A stretch of DNA of 54,162 bases from Symbiodinium natans (lineage: Eukaryota > Sar > Dinophyceae > Suessiales > Symbiodiniaceae), in the NCBI GenBank assembly GCA_905221605.1, contig CAJNDS010002543.1:72501-126662 (forward strand), given 5' to 3'. Below, piece by piece: positions 1 to 10,376 of this stretch. Every line of letters begins with the position of its first letter. The first letter of the stretch is position 1. The notes below the pieces were generated by a model. The model had not been told where the DNA came from and ran no database searches. It saw only the letters and a list, made by a program, of their open reading frames with translations. The position numbers and the translations under genes are program-made.

Positions 1-1058
1 GCAGAGTTCTCCGGCGTTGAGCTTGGCCGGTTGCGCAATTCAAGAACAGGATCCTGCAGGGCTCTAGAGGTGTAATCGTGCCACAAGCACTGCTCGCTTG
101 GACGGCTTGTCGATTCGCTGTGGGTCGTTGCCAGCGTCTGCGAGCAGGATGCCCGCCATTAGCCTAGACCTAGACTCTCGACATCCTCGCCGCCCTTCGC
201 GCAAATGTGGCCAGTGGCAGCACGTTGCTGTCGGCTGCAGACTCTGGGCTGCACTTGCCAAGCATGCGGGGCTGGTGACGTCACTTGGGGCGCACGTGAC
301 CACCAGCTGGGGTGCAACTGAGGATGAGGCGATCTTCCGGTGACGTACTTTCCGTGCCAGGAGACATCAGCCATTCGAACCTTCATTCTCGTTTAGGATC
401 TTGGCACTGCAAGGCCTGCCACCAACTGCGACCTGGTGGATTTCTTACCTGATGCAACCTGCAGCTTCATTCTTCCCTTCTCATTTCGCAGCTTCGCCTG
501 AAGACTACACTTACTAAAACGCAGCAGGCAGCTTGAAACAAGGGCCCACAAAAACCTCCCATCGCCCGGTGCGACTGGCCTCTGGCGGGGCCTCGAAGCA
601 ACCTCGGGGATGAGCTTGTGGATGTCTCTATACTCCCCTTAGAAACTTAACAAACACAGCGTTTTTTTTTTTTTTAATATCCTCTTGGGTTTTAGACAAA
701 CAAAATGAAAAAAACATAATTCCCAGGAGGATATAGGTCTTGGGAAGGCTCTGGAGTCTGAGTATGGAGCTGAGACTTTGCGTGCTAGAACCATCGATGT
801 TTCGCTGCGAGTTTGAGTGAAGCTACGGGCTTCGGAGCGCCGAGGGCTGTTGCCTCAAAGAAGAAAAACGTGGCAAAGGACGCAGACAAGTGGTCCGTCA
901 TGCCAACTCAAGCAAGGACACTGAGGCGATCCTTACAACCAATGATGCCCCAGCATGGAACTCTTCACCCTATAGAATCTAAGAAGATATACTGACTGCT
1001 CGAAATACCCTTCAGGATGCGCCTAACAGTGGTAGGCCAACGGCAGGAGAGCTCCTCC
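1..1058. other. Stretch without a recognisable gene
   Basis: Mixed-composition sequence downstream of the minus-strand membrane-protein gene. It contains a poly-T tract at 661-675 and short open frames on both strands, none of which I recognise. It may be the 3' flank of the gene that ends at 1059. Confidence 0.4.
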
Positions 1059-2729
1059 TCAGCCTAAGACATTACCCGGCTGCATTCGGAACTTGGCCTC
1101 GTCATTCACGAAATCTCGGACGTAGACCCAAACCAATGAAGACTTCTTCGATGGCTCCTGGCCGCGACAGGGGGCGAGGTTGACCGTATTGGCCGCCAGG
1201 AACTTGTTCTGGTCGTCCAACCTGCGAAGCATCACGGACGGCAGGTCATGTGTGTCTGGAGAACCAGCCTGGCACTGCTCGTGCGCAAACTTCGCCACGC
1301 GCATACGGATGCTGAGCCAATCCGATGGTCTGAGCATGGTCTGTAAGCATGGCATGCACGAGTGAATGTCATTGGGCAGGTTCTTGTCACGCTTGAACTT
1401 CGCGTGTACTTGCAGCACATCCTGCTGGTCCGTACTTGCATCCACGAGCATCGTAAGCTCACGCAGTTCGGGAACGGGATGTACCCTGCACAGCATCGAA
1501 CTGCTCAGACTCTGTTTTGAGTAGGCGGCCTCAGACTCTGCAACCGTGGACCGGCGATCCTGGTCGTCTTCGGAGTACATGGAGAGCGCTTCCGGAATCG
1601 CTCCCAGTGTAGCTTCCGGCTGCAGTCTCGTATCTGGATCTTCCGTAAACGCCAGAAGGTGAAGGGGTCCTGCAGCATCCAGAAAGCGCGGCACAAGAAC
1701 ATGGAAAATGTCCACGCCAACCCGCGAGTACGCGCTTGGCAGTGAGACACGCAGACACGGCGGAATGCTGCAACTTTTCTCAGTCTCCAGTTCCCTCCTC
1801 TCTTCCGGGTTTTGGCTTGCATTGCATGACTTCCGGACGAAGTCTTCGAACTGCGTCTTTCCCTCCTGCTCGAGCAGGTCGGTAAACTTCACGCCTTGAA
1901 GATCGGTGGGCGTTGCCAGGACGCGTCTCAAGCGAGTGTTGTCCCCGACGATATGGAAACTATCATCGAGAAGCACGTCTGCATCGCAGACGCTTCGCAA
2001 GACCCGCTGGAAGCCTTCCAAAGACAGATTAGCGTCCGCCGACTGGAATGAAGCTTTGATGCAAGCTCGGGACCAGTTCTGGACCATGATTGAGACCACG
2101 CATCCCAAGGCCAGGATGACAGCCTGACCACAAAGAAAATGCCCCGGAGGACCGCGGCGTCTCCCCTCCAGTCCGAAATAGCATGCAACTTCCACCGCAC
2201 AAACCCAAGTTTGACATGGGATCATAAGAGACGGGTCGTGAATGACAGCCGCCCCACACACGTGAAAGGCCGCCGAGACAACCGAGAGCAAGTGGTAGTC
2301 CGCTTCCTCTGAAAAGTGTGTGTTGACGATGAAGAATGTGTGACCTGCATGCGACACCAACGTCATCAGTCGAAGCATGTTGAAGGTAAACTGCGATCTT
2401 GCCACCCACCAGCAGCAGAGATAATGCGCCAAGACCGCCACAAACTGGGCCACGGTGACAGAGTCCGGCTGCTGCTGCATGCGGTACAAGAGAAACAGCA
2501 CCAGAGCGCCCAGGAAGTGCGCCACACAACGTATAGCTTGCTGGAGGTGTTGCACCATCATCTTCCGCAGGGCATCTTCCATGCGCTGCTCCTGCACATC
2601 CGGCTTCTTAAACCCTTTTTCAATCCAGCTCAAGGCCTTTGACAAGCCATCCAAGTCCCAGTCCGCCAAAGTGGCATGGACAGACAGGACAACTATGCCA
2701 CAGGCCACACCTGCTGGAACCGCAAGCAT
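1059..2729 (-). CDS. Multi-pass membrane protein with PAS-like domain, function unknown
   Basis: A single long open frame reads on the minus strand to a TGA at 1059-1061. The frame stays open back to 3038, but residues 1-60 of that longer version are translated ATGC/ACAT microsatellite, so I start at the Met at 2729 (about 556 residues). An acceptor near 2790-2850 and a slightly longer N-terminus are possible. About six or seven hydrophobic segments fill the first 250 residues, for example around AVPAGVACGIVVLSV and FLGALVLFLLY. They are followed by a soluble part with a PAS-like start (VLRSVCDADVLLDDSFHIVG, then LQGVKFTDLLE). From memory, this membrane-plus-PAS layout is common and expanded in dinoflagellate gene sets; its role there is not known to me and sensing is only a guess. 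The lack of introns suggests retroposition, which is common in dinoflagellates. No catalytic motif is visible. Confidence 0.72.
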   Translation of the reverse strand: MLAVPAGVACGIVVLSVHATLADWDLDGLSKALSWIEKGFKKPDVQEQRMEDALRKMMVQHLQQAIRCVAHFLGALVLFLLYRMQQQPDSVTVAQFVAVLAHYLCCWWVARSQFTFNMLRLMTLVSHAGHTFFIVNTHFSEEADYHLLSVVSAAFHVCGAAVIHDPSLMIPCQTWVCAVEVACYFGLEGRRRGPPGHFLCGQAVILALGCVVSIMVQNWSRACIKASFQSADANLSLEGFQRVLRSVCDADVLLDDSFHIVGDNTRLRRVLATPTDLQGVKFTDLLEQEGKTQFEDFVRKSCNASQNPEERRELETEKSCSIPPCLRVSLPSAYSRVGVDIFHVLVPRFLDAAGPLHLLAFTEDPDTRLQPEATLGAIPEALSMYSEDDQDRRSTVAESEAAYSKQSLSSSMLCRVHPVPELRELTMLVDASTDQQDVLQVHAKFKRDKNLPNDIHSCMPCLQTMLRPSDWLSIRMRVAKFAHEQCQAGSPDTHDLPSVMLRRLDDQNKFLAANTVNLAPCRGQEPSKKSSLVWVYVRDFVNDEAKFRMQPGNVLG

Positions 2730-2869
2730 TGCCGTGAACTCCGCAATGGCAAGCTTGCTGATCAGAAAACACGGCTCGAGAGCATACCGCCTTCGAGACC
2801 TCGGTCTTGAGAAGAGGTTGGCGGGTTGACCACACTTGCCTTCGAAGCATACATGCATGCACCATCCGA

Positions 2870-3222
2870 CATGCGCACGTATGTGCACGTACGTGCATAC
2901 ATGCATGCCTGCCTCCATCCATCCCTCCCTCCGTCCATGCATGCATGCATGCATGCATACATGCCACACATGCATAGTATCAAAAAACCAGCAAGCCAGC
3001 CAGCCAGCAAGCAAGCAAACAAACAATACCACACACACAAGTGACTAAATCAATGACCGTGAATACACAGATACATACATACATACATACATACACACAT
3101 ACACACATACATACATACATACATACATACATACATACATACATACATACATACATACATACATGTATATATATATATATGTGTGTATGTATGTATGTAT
3201 ATATATATATATGGTACCCCCC
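2870..3222. repeat. ATGC/ACAT/AT microsatellite
   Basis: ATGC- and AAGC-rich simple sequence (2870-3045) is followed by a long (ACAT)n tract at about 3070-3163. It passes into (TA)n and (TATG)n up to 3211 and ends in a run of C. The tract overlaps the 5' end of the long frame of the membrane-protein gene and falsely lengthens it. Confidence 0.95.
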
Positions 3223-3351
3223 CCCCCCAGTGACCTACCCTTTTTCGCCTTGTCTCAAGTCACCCAGCTGCACTGCAAGCAAACTCGGTGTGCAATATAG
3301 CGTATTTCCTAGGGCGTAGACTAAAATACAACTAAAATCGCATACACGGGA

Positions 3352-3625
3352 CAGTAGAAAAACCAAAAACACCAAAACCAAAAAACCAAAACCAAAAAAG
3401 ACAAAAAAACCAAAACCAAAAAAACCAAAAAAAACCAAAACCAAAAAAAACAAAAATACCAAAAAAAACAATTTTCCGGGACTCTCAGGAAATTCCTATG
3501 AGGCTTCTCCAAGAGTCCCGGAAAATTGGTTTTTTTGGTATTTTTGGTATTTTTGGTTTTGTTTTTTTTGGTTTTGGTGTTTTTGGTTTTTTGGTTTTGG
3601 TATTTTGGCTTTTTGGTTCGCCTTC
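3352..3625. repeat. Large foldback (inverted repeat) element
   Basis: The left arm is a run of CCAAAA-type units (3355-3468) and the right arm a run of GGTTTT-type units (3529-3625). The core is a perfect 17-bp stem, CAATTTTCCGGGACTCT at 3469-3485 against its reverse complement at 3512-3528, with a 26-nt loop. Together the arms could form a hairpin over 100 bp long. The exact core makes it more than two chance simple repeats and resembles foldback-type transposons. No transposase is visible. Confidence 0.8.
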
Positions 3626-3649
3626 ACGGTCACGAGGCAACAACTACGT

Positions 3650-4346
3650 TTTTTTAAGTGTGCTTATGCTAATTGTGCTTTTCAGAAATAGTATACGAGT
3701 GGTCTTTCTAGTGCTTCAGAACTATTTGTTTCGTTATTATGTAAGTAGAGCCGCTAGTGTTTAGTGCATCTTTTGGTTGTACTCAAGTGTAGTAGACCTT
3801 ATTCAGCCATTACTTGGTGCTCTGGTAGCTCAATTCGCATGGATAATATTTGCCTGGTAAATGCGATTAATTATCTAGAAGCAGCATTTGCAATACTTGT
3901 CTTGAGAAAAAGCATTATTGCTTAGAATTGTTTGCTTAAAAAGTGACTCCTACTCGTCCAGGAATACCCCAAAACCCTATAATCCAAACTTTACCAGAGA
4001 TTCTCCTGAAAAGCTTGCGCTTTTGGATGTTTTTATGTATTTGTGAATTTGCTTGTGTATGGCCTTCACTGAGTACTTTTCTAGGATTCTTGTGCATTTT
4101 TTAAGCCTGATTGTGCAAGTTGTGTTTTTCAAGCATAGTATATATGTGGTCTTTATTGAATACTTCAGACATCTTTGTTTCATCGTTATGTAAGTAGAAC
4201 CGCTTCTATTTCCATTATTGTGCATTTTTAAGCTTGCTCATGCAAATTGTGCTTTTCAGACATAGTATATAAGTGGTCTTTAGTGAATACTTCAGCAATC
4301 TTTGTCTCATTGTTATGTAGGTAGAACCGTTTCCATTTCCGCAAGT
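3650..4346. repeat. AT-rich tandem repeat, about 130-bp unit
   Basis: Three diverged copies share a TGTGCTTTTCAGA-like block, then ATAGTATA, a GTGGTCTTT block, a TTATGTAAGTAGA block and CCGCT. They lie near 3655-3765, 4091-4221 and 4222-4345. Base composition is far more AT-rich than the flanks. No coding frame is evident. Confidence 0.75.
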
Positions 4347-4349
4347 GTT

Positions 4350-5120
4350 TATTTCGTATTTGGTTGAGTATGGTCCTTTAAATAGTATTCACTTGAGTCA
4401 AATTGGGCTATTTGCTTAAGAATTCCTCTAGTAGTTAAATTCGCATAGAATGAATACTTCAAAAAAATTGTTTCATGAATATGTAAACATAAGGTGTTTC
4501 ATTTGACTTTGCAGATAGTACTTCAATAATACTTTGCCTCGTATAAACACAACTGTTTCAATGCATTAGTTGCTCAACAAAGCACTATTTGCCCTTTAAA
4601 CCACACTTTGCCATATTTTGGTTGAATATGGTGCTTCTTTCGTATTTTGGTTGAGTATGGTCCTTTAAATGGTATTCACTTGAGTCAAATTGGGCTCTTT
4701 GCTTAATAGTTACTCTAGTAGCTAAATTCGCATAAAATGATTATTTCAAAAAGAAAAACGATTCATGAATATGTAAACATAAGGTATTTCAGTGGACTTT
4801 TCAGAGAGCATGCTTTGCCTAGTACAAACACAATTGTATAAATACAGTATTTGCACTTTAAACGCACACTTTGCCATGTTTTGGTTGAGAATGGTGTTTA
4901 TTTCGTATCTTGGTTGAGTATGGTCCTTTAAATGGTATTCACTTGAGTCAAATTGGGCTCTTTGCTTAATAATTACTCTAGTAGCTAAATTCGCATAGAA
5001 CCAAGAAAAATGTTTCACTATTTAATTAATACTTTGCCTCGTACAAACACAATTGTATAAATAAATTAGTTGCTCAACAAAACATTAATTGCCCTTGAAA
5101 CGCACAATTTGCATAGAAAA
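4350..5120. repeat. AT-rich tandem repeat, about 263-287-bp unit
   Basis: Three diverged units each begin with a TTGGTTGAGTATGGTCCTTT block, whose TGGTCC falls at 4371, 4658 and 4921, giving periods of 287 and 263 bp. Shared internal blocks include CACTTGAGTCAAATTGGGCT and ATATGTAAACATAAGGT. The last unit is cut short. It follows directly on the 130-bp repeat, so the two make a nested satellite-like block. Confidence 0.85.
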
Positions 5121-5329
5121 ACACTGATCTAAACATCTAAAAACAGCATTGTCCGCTTCAGATTCAAAATGTAGATTCTTCCAATGCTGGCTTATCGGGG
5201 TCTGTGAGGTGGGTGTCCCAGTAACTGTCCTTCATTACCCGGTGATTAACTACGCGACTTTTGGGCCTTCTTTGTTTTTTTGTTAAAAAGGCCTAAAAAG
5301 GCCTAAAAAGGGTAGGTCGCTGGGGGGGG

Positions 5330-5460
5330 GGTAGCATATATATATATATATATATATATATTATTATCATTGTATGCATGTGGATATGCACACACATACA
5401 TACGTACGTACACACGTACATACATATATACACACACACATGCATACATATGAGTTTATT
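5330..5460. repeat. TA and CACATA microsatellite
   Basis: A (TA)n run at 5336-5362 is followed by CACACATACATACGTACG-type simple sequence. A preceding AAAAAGGCCT triplication lies at 5285-5310. Confidence 0.9.
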
Positions 5461-5469
5461 CACAAAGCC

Positions 5470-7635
5470 TTAAACAGAGCAGCCCTGAAACAACACACGC
5501 GTCTTCAGCCGAGCGGTACACCATGCGATCATTGTGCACGTCGAACTTGAAGGTGTAGCGTTTTTTTTCAAGTAGCTCTCCAGCCAAGCACCGTGCAGCT
5601 CAGAAAATTTCAGCATCCTTGAGCGATCGGTGACTGCAAGCTGAGACAAGCACGATGCTCTGGACCGCACTCGGCTGTCACCACGTAGTTCGGCGCGTAC
5701 TTGGCAGGTGGGGTTGCAAAGGACTAAAACCATAAACATCTAAACCAAAGATTCCTTCAGTAAGCTGAGAAAGCAAGCTTTCGGGACTCAGAGTCAAAAT
5801 GACTCACGCGGCTTGGAATTGAGGCTTTAACAGTAGACTAGGAAGTGAACTTCGTGCGCCTAGGCCCAGTCACATGACCCCATGCATGCCCCTCACCGTG
5901 CGCAGCAGACGATCACTTGCCTCCAAATATCCAGACACATGAATTCAATGGCATGTCGACATGAGTGACCACCATAAACGCCCAACCCTCAAGCCTCAGG
6001 AAGCTTGCCTAAGCCTTGAAGTTTCCAAGCTGAGACGTGACTTGAAAATCCGTAAACGCAACAACGCAAGCCCGTCTCAGCCGCAGACACCCTGACGGCG
6101 CAGGGGCGGCAGCGCTGCCGCCCAGTCGCTCTGGAACCTCGTTGGTCTAAAGCATGACTTCGAGAAGCTTGTGGTGACGACAGCATGCTGAACCGAAGCG
6201 ACTTGTTGGCGGCGTTGCAAGTTTGCCGAGTATGTTTCAGTTCTGAAATCAAGTTTGGGGCGCCAAGAGAACACTGGTCGTCCACCCTTGCAAGAACTAG
6301 AGTTTCTGCCCATGCTGCTTGCTGACTGTCCTGCATCCTGAGTTTGCCGAGACAGTGGCTACGACAGGACACGCAAACACAAAAGAAAACCCAAAGCATC
6401 TCAGAGCATTTCGAAGTCCCATCTTCGAGCTTAGGTCCTGGCCGTAGCGCGTTTGCCATGAAGGCAAAGGTGCCTGACACAAGCAAGTGCGTACTATAAG
6501 GGCCTTAATAATTAGAATAGGGTTTCGGGGGTGATTATACTAGTATAATTATGAAGGGACCCTAAGGGAATACGATTGGTAATTGTTCCGACCCCTGTTA
6601 AGCCAGCTGCTTGGCTTGGATCAAAAGCCTTTTTAAGTTTGGGGTTTTGAAGCTTTGAACTGCGGGGTTGTGAGCCAGCGCTCAGAGCGATTGCAGAAAG
6701 ACGCCCATCCCGCATGACAAGCGGTAGCAGCACAAGGCATTTACCCAAAAAAACATACATTGTGACATACGGAACGTACCCGCCGCTACACACGTGGCAT
6801 GCGCTGCTACACATGTCGAAAACTCCAAGCCTAAGTTCCTATGGCCCCATCTCCCAGGTATCTCCGGACAAGTCTGGGCCAATCGCTGAATCCCGTGGTG
6901 CCAACCTCGCTTTGGCATTCTTTAGATTTAGAGCATCATGTCGGGCGTGCTGGGTCTGCGGGCGCGGGGTCGCTCAGGAACTTCAAGGAGATGTTTTAGG
7001 TTTCCATGTTGAGGGAAGCTCTAATGATGACAGCTTCGGAGATGTGTGCCAAAGTTAAGATCATGGTTTCGTGCGCTAGTCAAGCCCTGAGCTTAACGCC
7101 TCAGGCTTCGGCTTCAGGTTCACGCGCTGAGCTAGCATTTTCTTGTCTGAGTCCAATTTGGGAGGTGTCGAGTGAGTAGCAGAGTGCATAAGATTCTAAG
7201 GTTTCCCGGCTTCGACACATGTTACACTCTGTGCTGAACCACTTACTTGTAAGATTACTCGGAGCGTGGCCACGAATCTGATGAAGATGTCAGCACGAGA
7301 TATGAGCAACGCCTGGAATGTCAGGGGCCAGCAGGGAGTCATCTCAAGGGCAGTTCAAGAAGGGACGGTGACCCTTCATCCCACTGCCCTACAAAGCCCT
7401 AGCTCACCCCTGAAAATTTTAGGAGCCCCTCGCAAGGTTTGCAGACTTGCCCGAATCAGCTTCGTGAGCAGTACCCTACCCAGCTCGGGGTTCTCAACCG
7501 CCCTATGCCACTTGCTACAGCAATCCCCTCAGGTCCGGCAACAAGAATCTAACGATTGTCGGCAATCGCACAAATAACAGAATCACGTGTCAGGCCCTGG
7601 AGTTTTCGGACTCTTGGTATGAGCACGTAGAATCT
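5470..7635. other. Stretch without a firm gene call
   Basis: Several short open frames occur on both strands but none shows a recognised domain or a clear phased exon chain. It holds one copy of dispersed family 2 (6500-6595). The rest may be intronic or intergenic. Confidence 0.4.
6500..6595 (+). mobile_element. Dispersed family 2, copy 1
   Basis: About 96 bp with the blocks ATTAGAATAGGG, GGTGATTATA, TATAATTA, AAGGGACC and AAGGGAAT. The same order recurs at 43660-43750 and 52978-53138, and partially at 43573-43610. It is short and non-coding and looks like a non-autonomous element. Confidence 0.7.
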
Positions 7636-7639
7636 CAAC

Positions 7640-7690
7640 CCCAAACCCTACACCGTAAACCCTAAACCCTAAACCCTAAACCCTAATCCC
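7640..7690 (-). repeat. Telomeric array (CCCTAAA on +)
   Basis: About seven heptamers, the first ones degenerate. The array borders a minus-strand exon candidate on its donor side. Confidence 0.95.
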
Positions 7691-7693
7691 TGC

Positions 7694-7763
7694 CTCCGCC
7701 ATGGCATCCACCGAGCCCGCGCCCGTTCGGCGGTTATGCTCGATCTTTGGGAGAGAGAGGATC
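7694..7763 (-). CDS. Candidate exon beside telomeric array
   Basis: An AG acceptor at 7764-7765 is followed by an open frame encoding ILSLPKIEHNRRTGAGSVDA and then MAEA. It ends at a possible GC donor (GAG then GCAGGG) or a GA donor (GG then GATTAGGG). The telomeric array starts within ten bases of either donor. The product is unknown, and the frame and splice choice rest on reading quality only. Confidence 0.45.
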
Positions 7764-7837
7764 CTGCCACTGAAGGGATTTGGATTGAGAGCTTCCGGCC
7801 GGACGCGGAAACTTTTAGGGGTGGTGTTGCTCTTGGC

Positions 7838-7964
7838 CTCATATGAAGCAGGGTTTATGTTTCTTGTACCCCCAAAAGGACACCCAATGTATACACTCAC
7901 CAATATTAGAAGGGAACCTTATATACACTCACCAAGACAGTAATATAAACCTACTTCATATGAG
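7838..7964. mobile_element. MITE-like family 1, copy 1
   Basis: A 127-bp element with perfect 11-bp terminal inverted repeats CTCATATGAAG / CTTCATATGAG. The interior has two copies of TATACACTCACCAA. A diverged copy lies at 23129-23254. There is no coding capacity. Confidence 0.85.
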
Positions 7965-8102
7965 CTAAGCTGCTTTCATCTGTCTGTCGTAAAGTTCAGT
8001 TCCCTGTTCCGGAACTCGGTTCCGGAGCGAGCCCCCTCAACCCACAACCACCAGAGGAACCCAAGTGGCTATGGCCACCCAGACCTGCCTCACAGGAAGG
8101 GT

Positions 8103-8197
8103 TGAGGGTTTAGGGTTTAGGGTTTAGGGTTTAGGGTTTAGGGTTTAGGGTTTAGGGTTTAGGGTTTAGGGTCTAGGGTTGAGGGCTTAGGGTTTAG
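8103..8197 (+). repeat. Telomeric array (TTTAGGG on +)
   Basis: About thirteen heptamers with a few variants (TCTAGGG, TTGAGGG) at the edges. Confidence 0.97.
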
Positions 8198-8767
8198 AAA
8201 GACCGGTCGAGCAGCGTTCAAGTTAGGGCTCCGGGCTTCAAGGATGGGCCTCAGGAGCTTTTGGGTGCCATCACACCAGGGCCCCGAACCGGGCTCACAA
8301 GAACCTGTTGACAAACCCATTCTTCCCTACGAAATCATGCCGACGCCTGCCGCTCTCTTTATTGGCAGCTGGAAACAGGTTAGCATCATGTCGAACTGTC
8401 TAAAACCTCACCTTCTGTGACTTCAGTAAGGTAAATGGCTTATGATGACTCGAAAGACCTGAAGCCCCCAAAATTCTAACGTCAGTCAGCCGAAAGAAAG
8501 CCCAACATCCCCGAGCGGTCGAAAGCCACGTCTCCTTCTCAGGTTGGGAGAGCTCTTCAAATGGTCAGCTGCCACTTTGTGGGCCTCTTCCCGGTTTGCT
8601 GGGAAGCTCTCCGCAAGCCATTTCGCCCACTTTGATGACACAAGGGTAGGCAGGCGGGTATACACGGGTGGAGGGGGAAGATTCGAATCAGATCCCCCTA
8701 CGACAATTCGATTCCGCACCGAACCGCATGGTGCCCTGAACGAGCCTTGTCCCCGAAGCTCCGGGTG

Positions 8768-8843
8768 GTTTTAGGGGTTTTAGGGGTTTAGGGGTTTAGG
8801 GGTTTTAGGGGTGGGTTTTAGGGGTTTTAGGGGTTTTAGGGGT
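8768..8843 (+). repeat. Variant telomeric array (TTTTAGGGG)
   Basis: A run of 8- and 9-mers TTTAGGGG and TTTTAGGGG, lengthened forms of the telomeric heptamer. Confidence 0.9.
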
Positions 8844-9078
8844 TCCAGGTTCGTCGTATTTCATGGTTTTTTTCAGCCACTCTTCCAGGACAGAGCTCGA
8901 CTCAGTGACTCATCATGCTGAGCGCCTAAACACCAAATTTGGTTTCCTGCAACTTATCAAAACTTCGCGCCCGCTGACCAGACCATGCAGCAGAAAAGGC
9001 TAACGCCCAATTATCAGACCTGAGCTGAAGGACAGAACCGTACCTGCCACAGGCCACTCAGCCAGAACAAAAACATGG

Positions 9079-9174
9079 GGGGTTTCCGAAATTATGGGCG
9101 TGCTTTATTGGGGTCCTTATTATGCGGGGATCCTAGTGTTTGGGGGTCTATCTCTTATTTCGTAAACCTCCACA
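9079..9174 (-). mobile_element. Dispersed family 3, copy 1
   Basis: An element with the blocks GGTTTCCGAAATTATG, TTGGGGTCCTTATTAT, GGGATCCTAGT and CGTAAACC. Related copies lie at 29342-29436 (inverted) and 42750-42916. It abuts the donor side of the exon at 9181-9423, so on the minus strand the intron starts almost inside the element. Confidence 0.7.
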
Positions 9175-9180
9175 TCAATC

Positions 9181-9423
9181 TGGAGAAAGAGCTGGGCGCA
9201 GAGCCTTCTGCGTTGTCGCGGCCAAGTACACATCCCAGCCCTTCACGTCCCCGAACTCCAGCTGCACCGCCTGGTGAACTTGTGCTTCGGCAACACCCTT
9301 GTCAGCAAGCATTTTTGCGAAGATCCAGCGCCGAATAGCATGAGAAAAGAGCCCCAGCAACTCAGTGGAGGCAGCAAGCTCTGGGGCCTGCTCGATACAC
9401 TTTGTCAAGCTGGCCAGCAAGTC
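9181..9423 (-). CDS. Internal exon of unknown protein
   Basis: An 81-codon open stretch follows a pyrimidine-rich AG acceptor (CTCAG then G) and ends at a possible GA donor (CCA then GATTGATG). The next in-frame codon but one is a stop, so an intron or the gene end must lie here. The translation has normal amino-acid balance and amphipathic helices (for example LLGLFSHAIRRWIFAKMLAD and VHQAVQLEFGDVKGWDVYLA). I do not recognise the family. If the GA donor is not used, the protein would end two residues later (PD, stop). Confidence 0.55.
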
Positions 9424-9535
9424 CTGAGCTGGGGGCAACTGGGTGTGGGGGAGAGTGTAGGCCAGGCTCGTTTTCAGTCACTGACAGGTTCTTAGGTCAT
9501 TGCCAGGTTTTGGGGGTTTAGGTGGTGGGTAGGGT

Positions 9536-9680
9536 CTAGAAAGCTTGCAACTCGCAACCCCTCCATCCGAGAGCCAGCATCTTAACAAGCTGCATATGCA
9601 GGCCTGCGGAGGCGTCTCGTCCGTCGGCCAGTCGTCGTTGTCCTTTCAGCATGGCAATCGCGACTAAGCTTGGATTGCAG
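9536..9680 (-). CDS. Candidate upstream exon of the same gene
   Basis: An open frame encoding LVAIAMLKGQRRLADGRDAS and on to VKMLALGWRGC. A GA donor after WRGC would join it in phase 0 to the exon at 9181-9423. The product is unknown and the 5' edge is not fixed. Confidence 0.35.
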
Positions 9681-9924
9681 GGCGGCTTTCGGCGCGCCTG
9701 AAGTGACCCTAAAGGCTTTACACCCACTTCAGGCGCTTTGTATAGGAGGTTGCAGGGCCCAGAGTCTGGAATGAAGCATTAGAGCAGTTGCGTTGAAGAG
9801 TTGGGGTCTGTGGCGTTCAGCTTCGCTGTGAACCAAGCTCCAGATCCCATCTCAGCTGCTTGAGGCCCAGAAGCCACAGCTTGTTCTTGTGGTGCTACTG
9901 CTGGACCCCTGAAAGCAGGACCCT

Positions 9925-10000
9925 CCCTAAACCCTAAACCCTAAACCCTAAACCCTAAACCCTAAACCCTAAACCCTAAACCCTAAACCCTAAACCCTAA
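9925..10000 (-). repeat. Telomeric array (CCCTAAA on +)
   Basis: About eleven nearly perfect heptamers. The array starts 6 bases past the donor of the minus-strand exon at 10007-10076. Confidence 0.98.
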
Positions 10001-10006
10001 GATCAC

Positions 10007-10076
10007 CCAGGCCTCGCCGGGCTCGCGGCTGCGGATATGAACCGCCACCACTGGAGCCGTTTGAGCCCATGAGGTC
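10007..10076 (-). CDS. Candidate exon between two telomeric arrays
   Basis: The acceptor CTTCCCAG precedes a 70-nt open frame (DLMGSNGSSGGGSYPQPRAR, then RGL) that ends CTGG before GTGATC. Both flanks run into telomeric arrays, one on each side and in opposite orientation. The Gly/Ser-rich peptide is not diagnostic. The plus strand is also open here, so strand is inferred from the splice sites. Confidence 0.45.
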
Positions 10077-10097
10077 CTGGGAAGACCAAGAGTTCAG

Positions 10098-10171
10098 GTT
10101 AGGGTTTAGGGTTTAGGGTTTCGGGTTTCGGGTTTCGGGTTTAGGGTTTAGGGCTGAGGGCTTAGGGTTTA
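10098..10171 (+). repeat. Telomeric array (TTTAGGG on +)
   Basis: About ten heptamers including three TTTCGGG variants. Confidence 0.97.
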
Positions 10172-10200
10172 TAGAAATTGTATAGGGTTTGGGTCCCAAT

Positions 10201-10263
10201 AACGTTTTGAACGAAACGTTTTGAACGAAACGTTTTGACCGAAAGTTTTGACCGAAAGTTTTG
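10201..10263. repeat. 14-bp tandem repeat
   Basis: Four-plus units of AACGTTTTGAACGA, drifting to AAGTTTTGACCGA. It is followed by a long G-rich tract (10290-10375) able to form G-quadruplexes. Confidence 0.9.
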
Positions 10264-10289
10264 TTTTTGTTGGAACTATGTTTTGCATT

Positions 10290-10376
10290 TGGGGGAAGGG
10301 GGGGGGGAGGGGGGGGGGGGATGGGGGGGGGGGGGGGGGGGTGAGGGGGGGGGGGGGGGGAGGGTTGTTTTTTGGG
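10290..10376 (+). repeat. Poly-G tract
   Basis: Interrupted G runs with AGG, TGG and TGAGG breaks. Such runs are also common assembly error sites. Confidence 0.95.

Noticed and set aside
2730-3038. N-terminal 103 residues of the 659-codon frame of the membrane protein
   Set aside because: Mostly His, Met and Cys from the ATGC/ACAT microsatellite; a start or splice acceptor further in is more likely.
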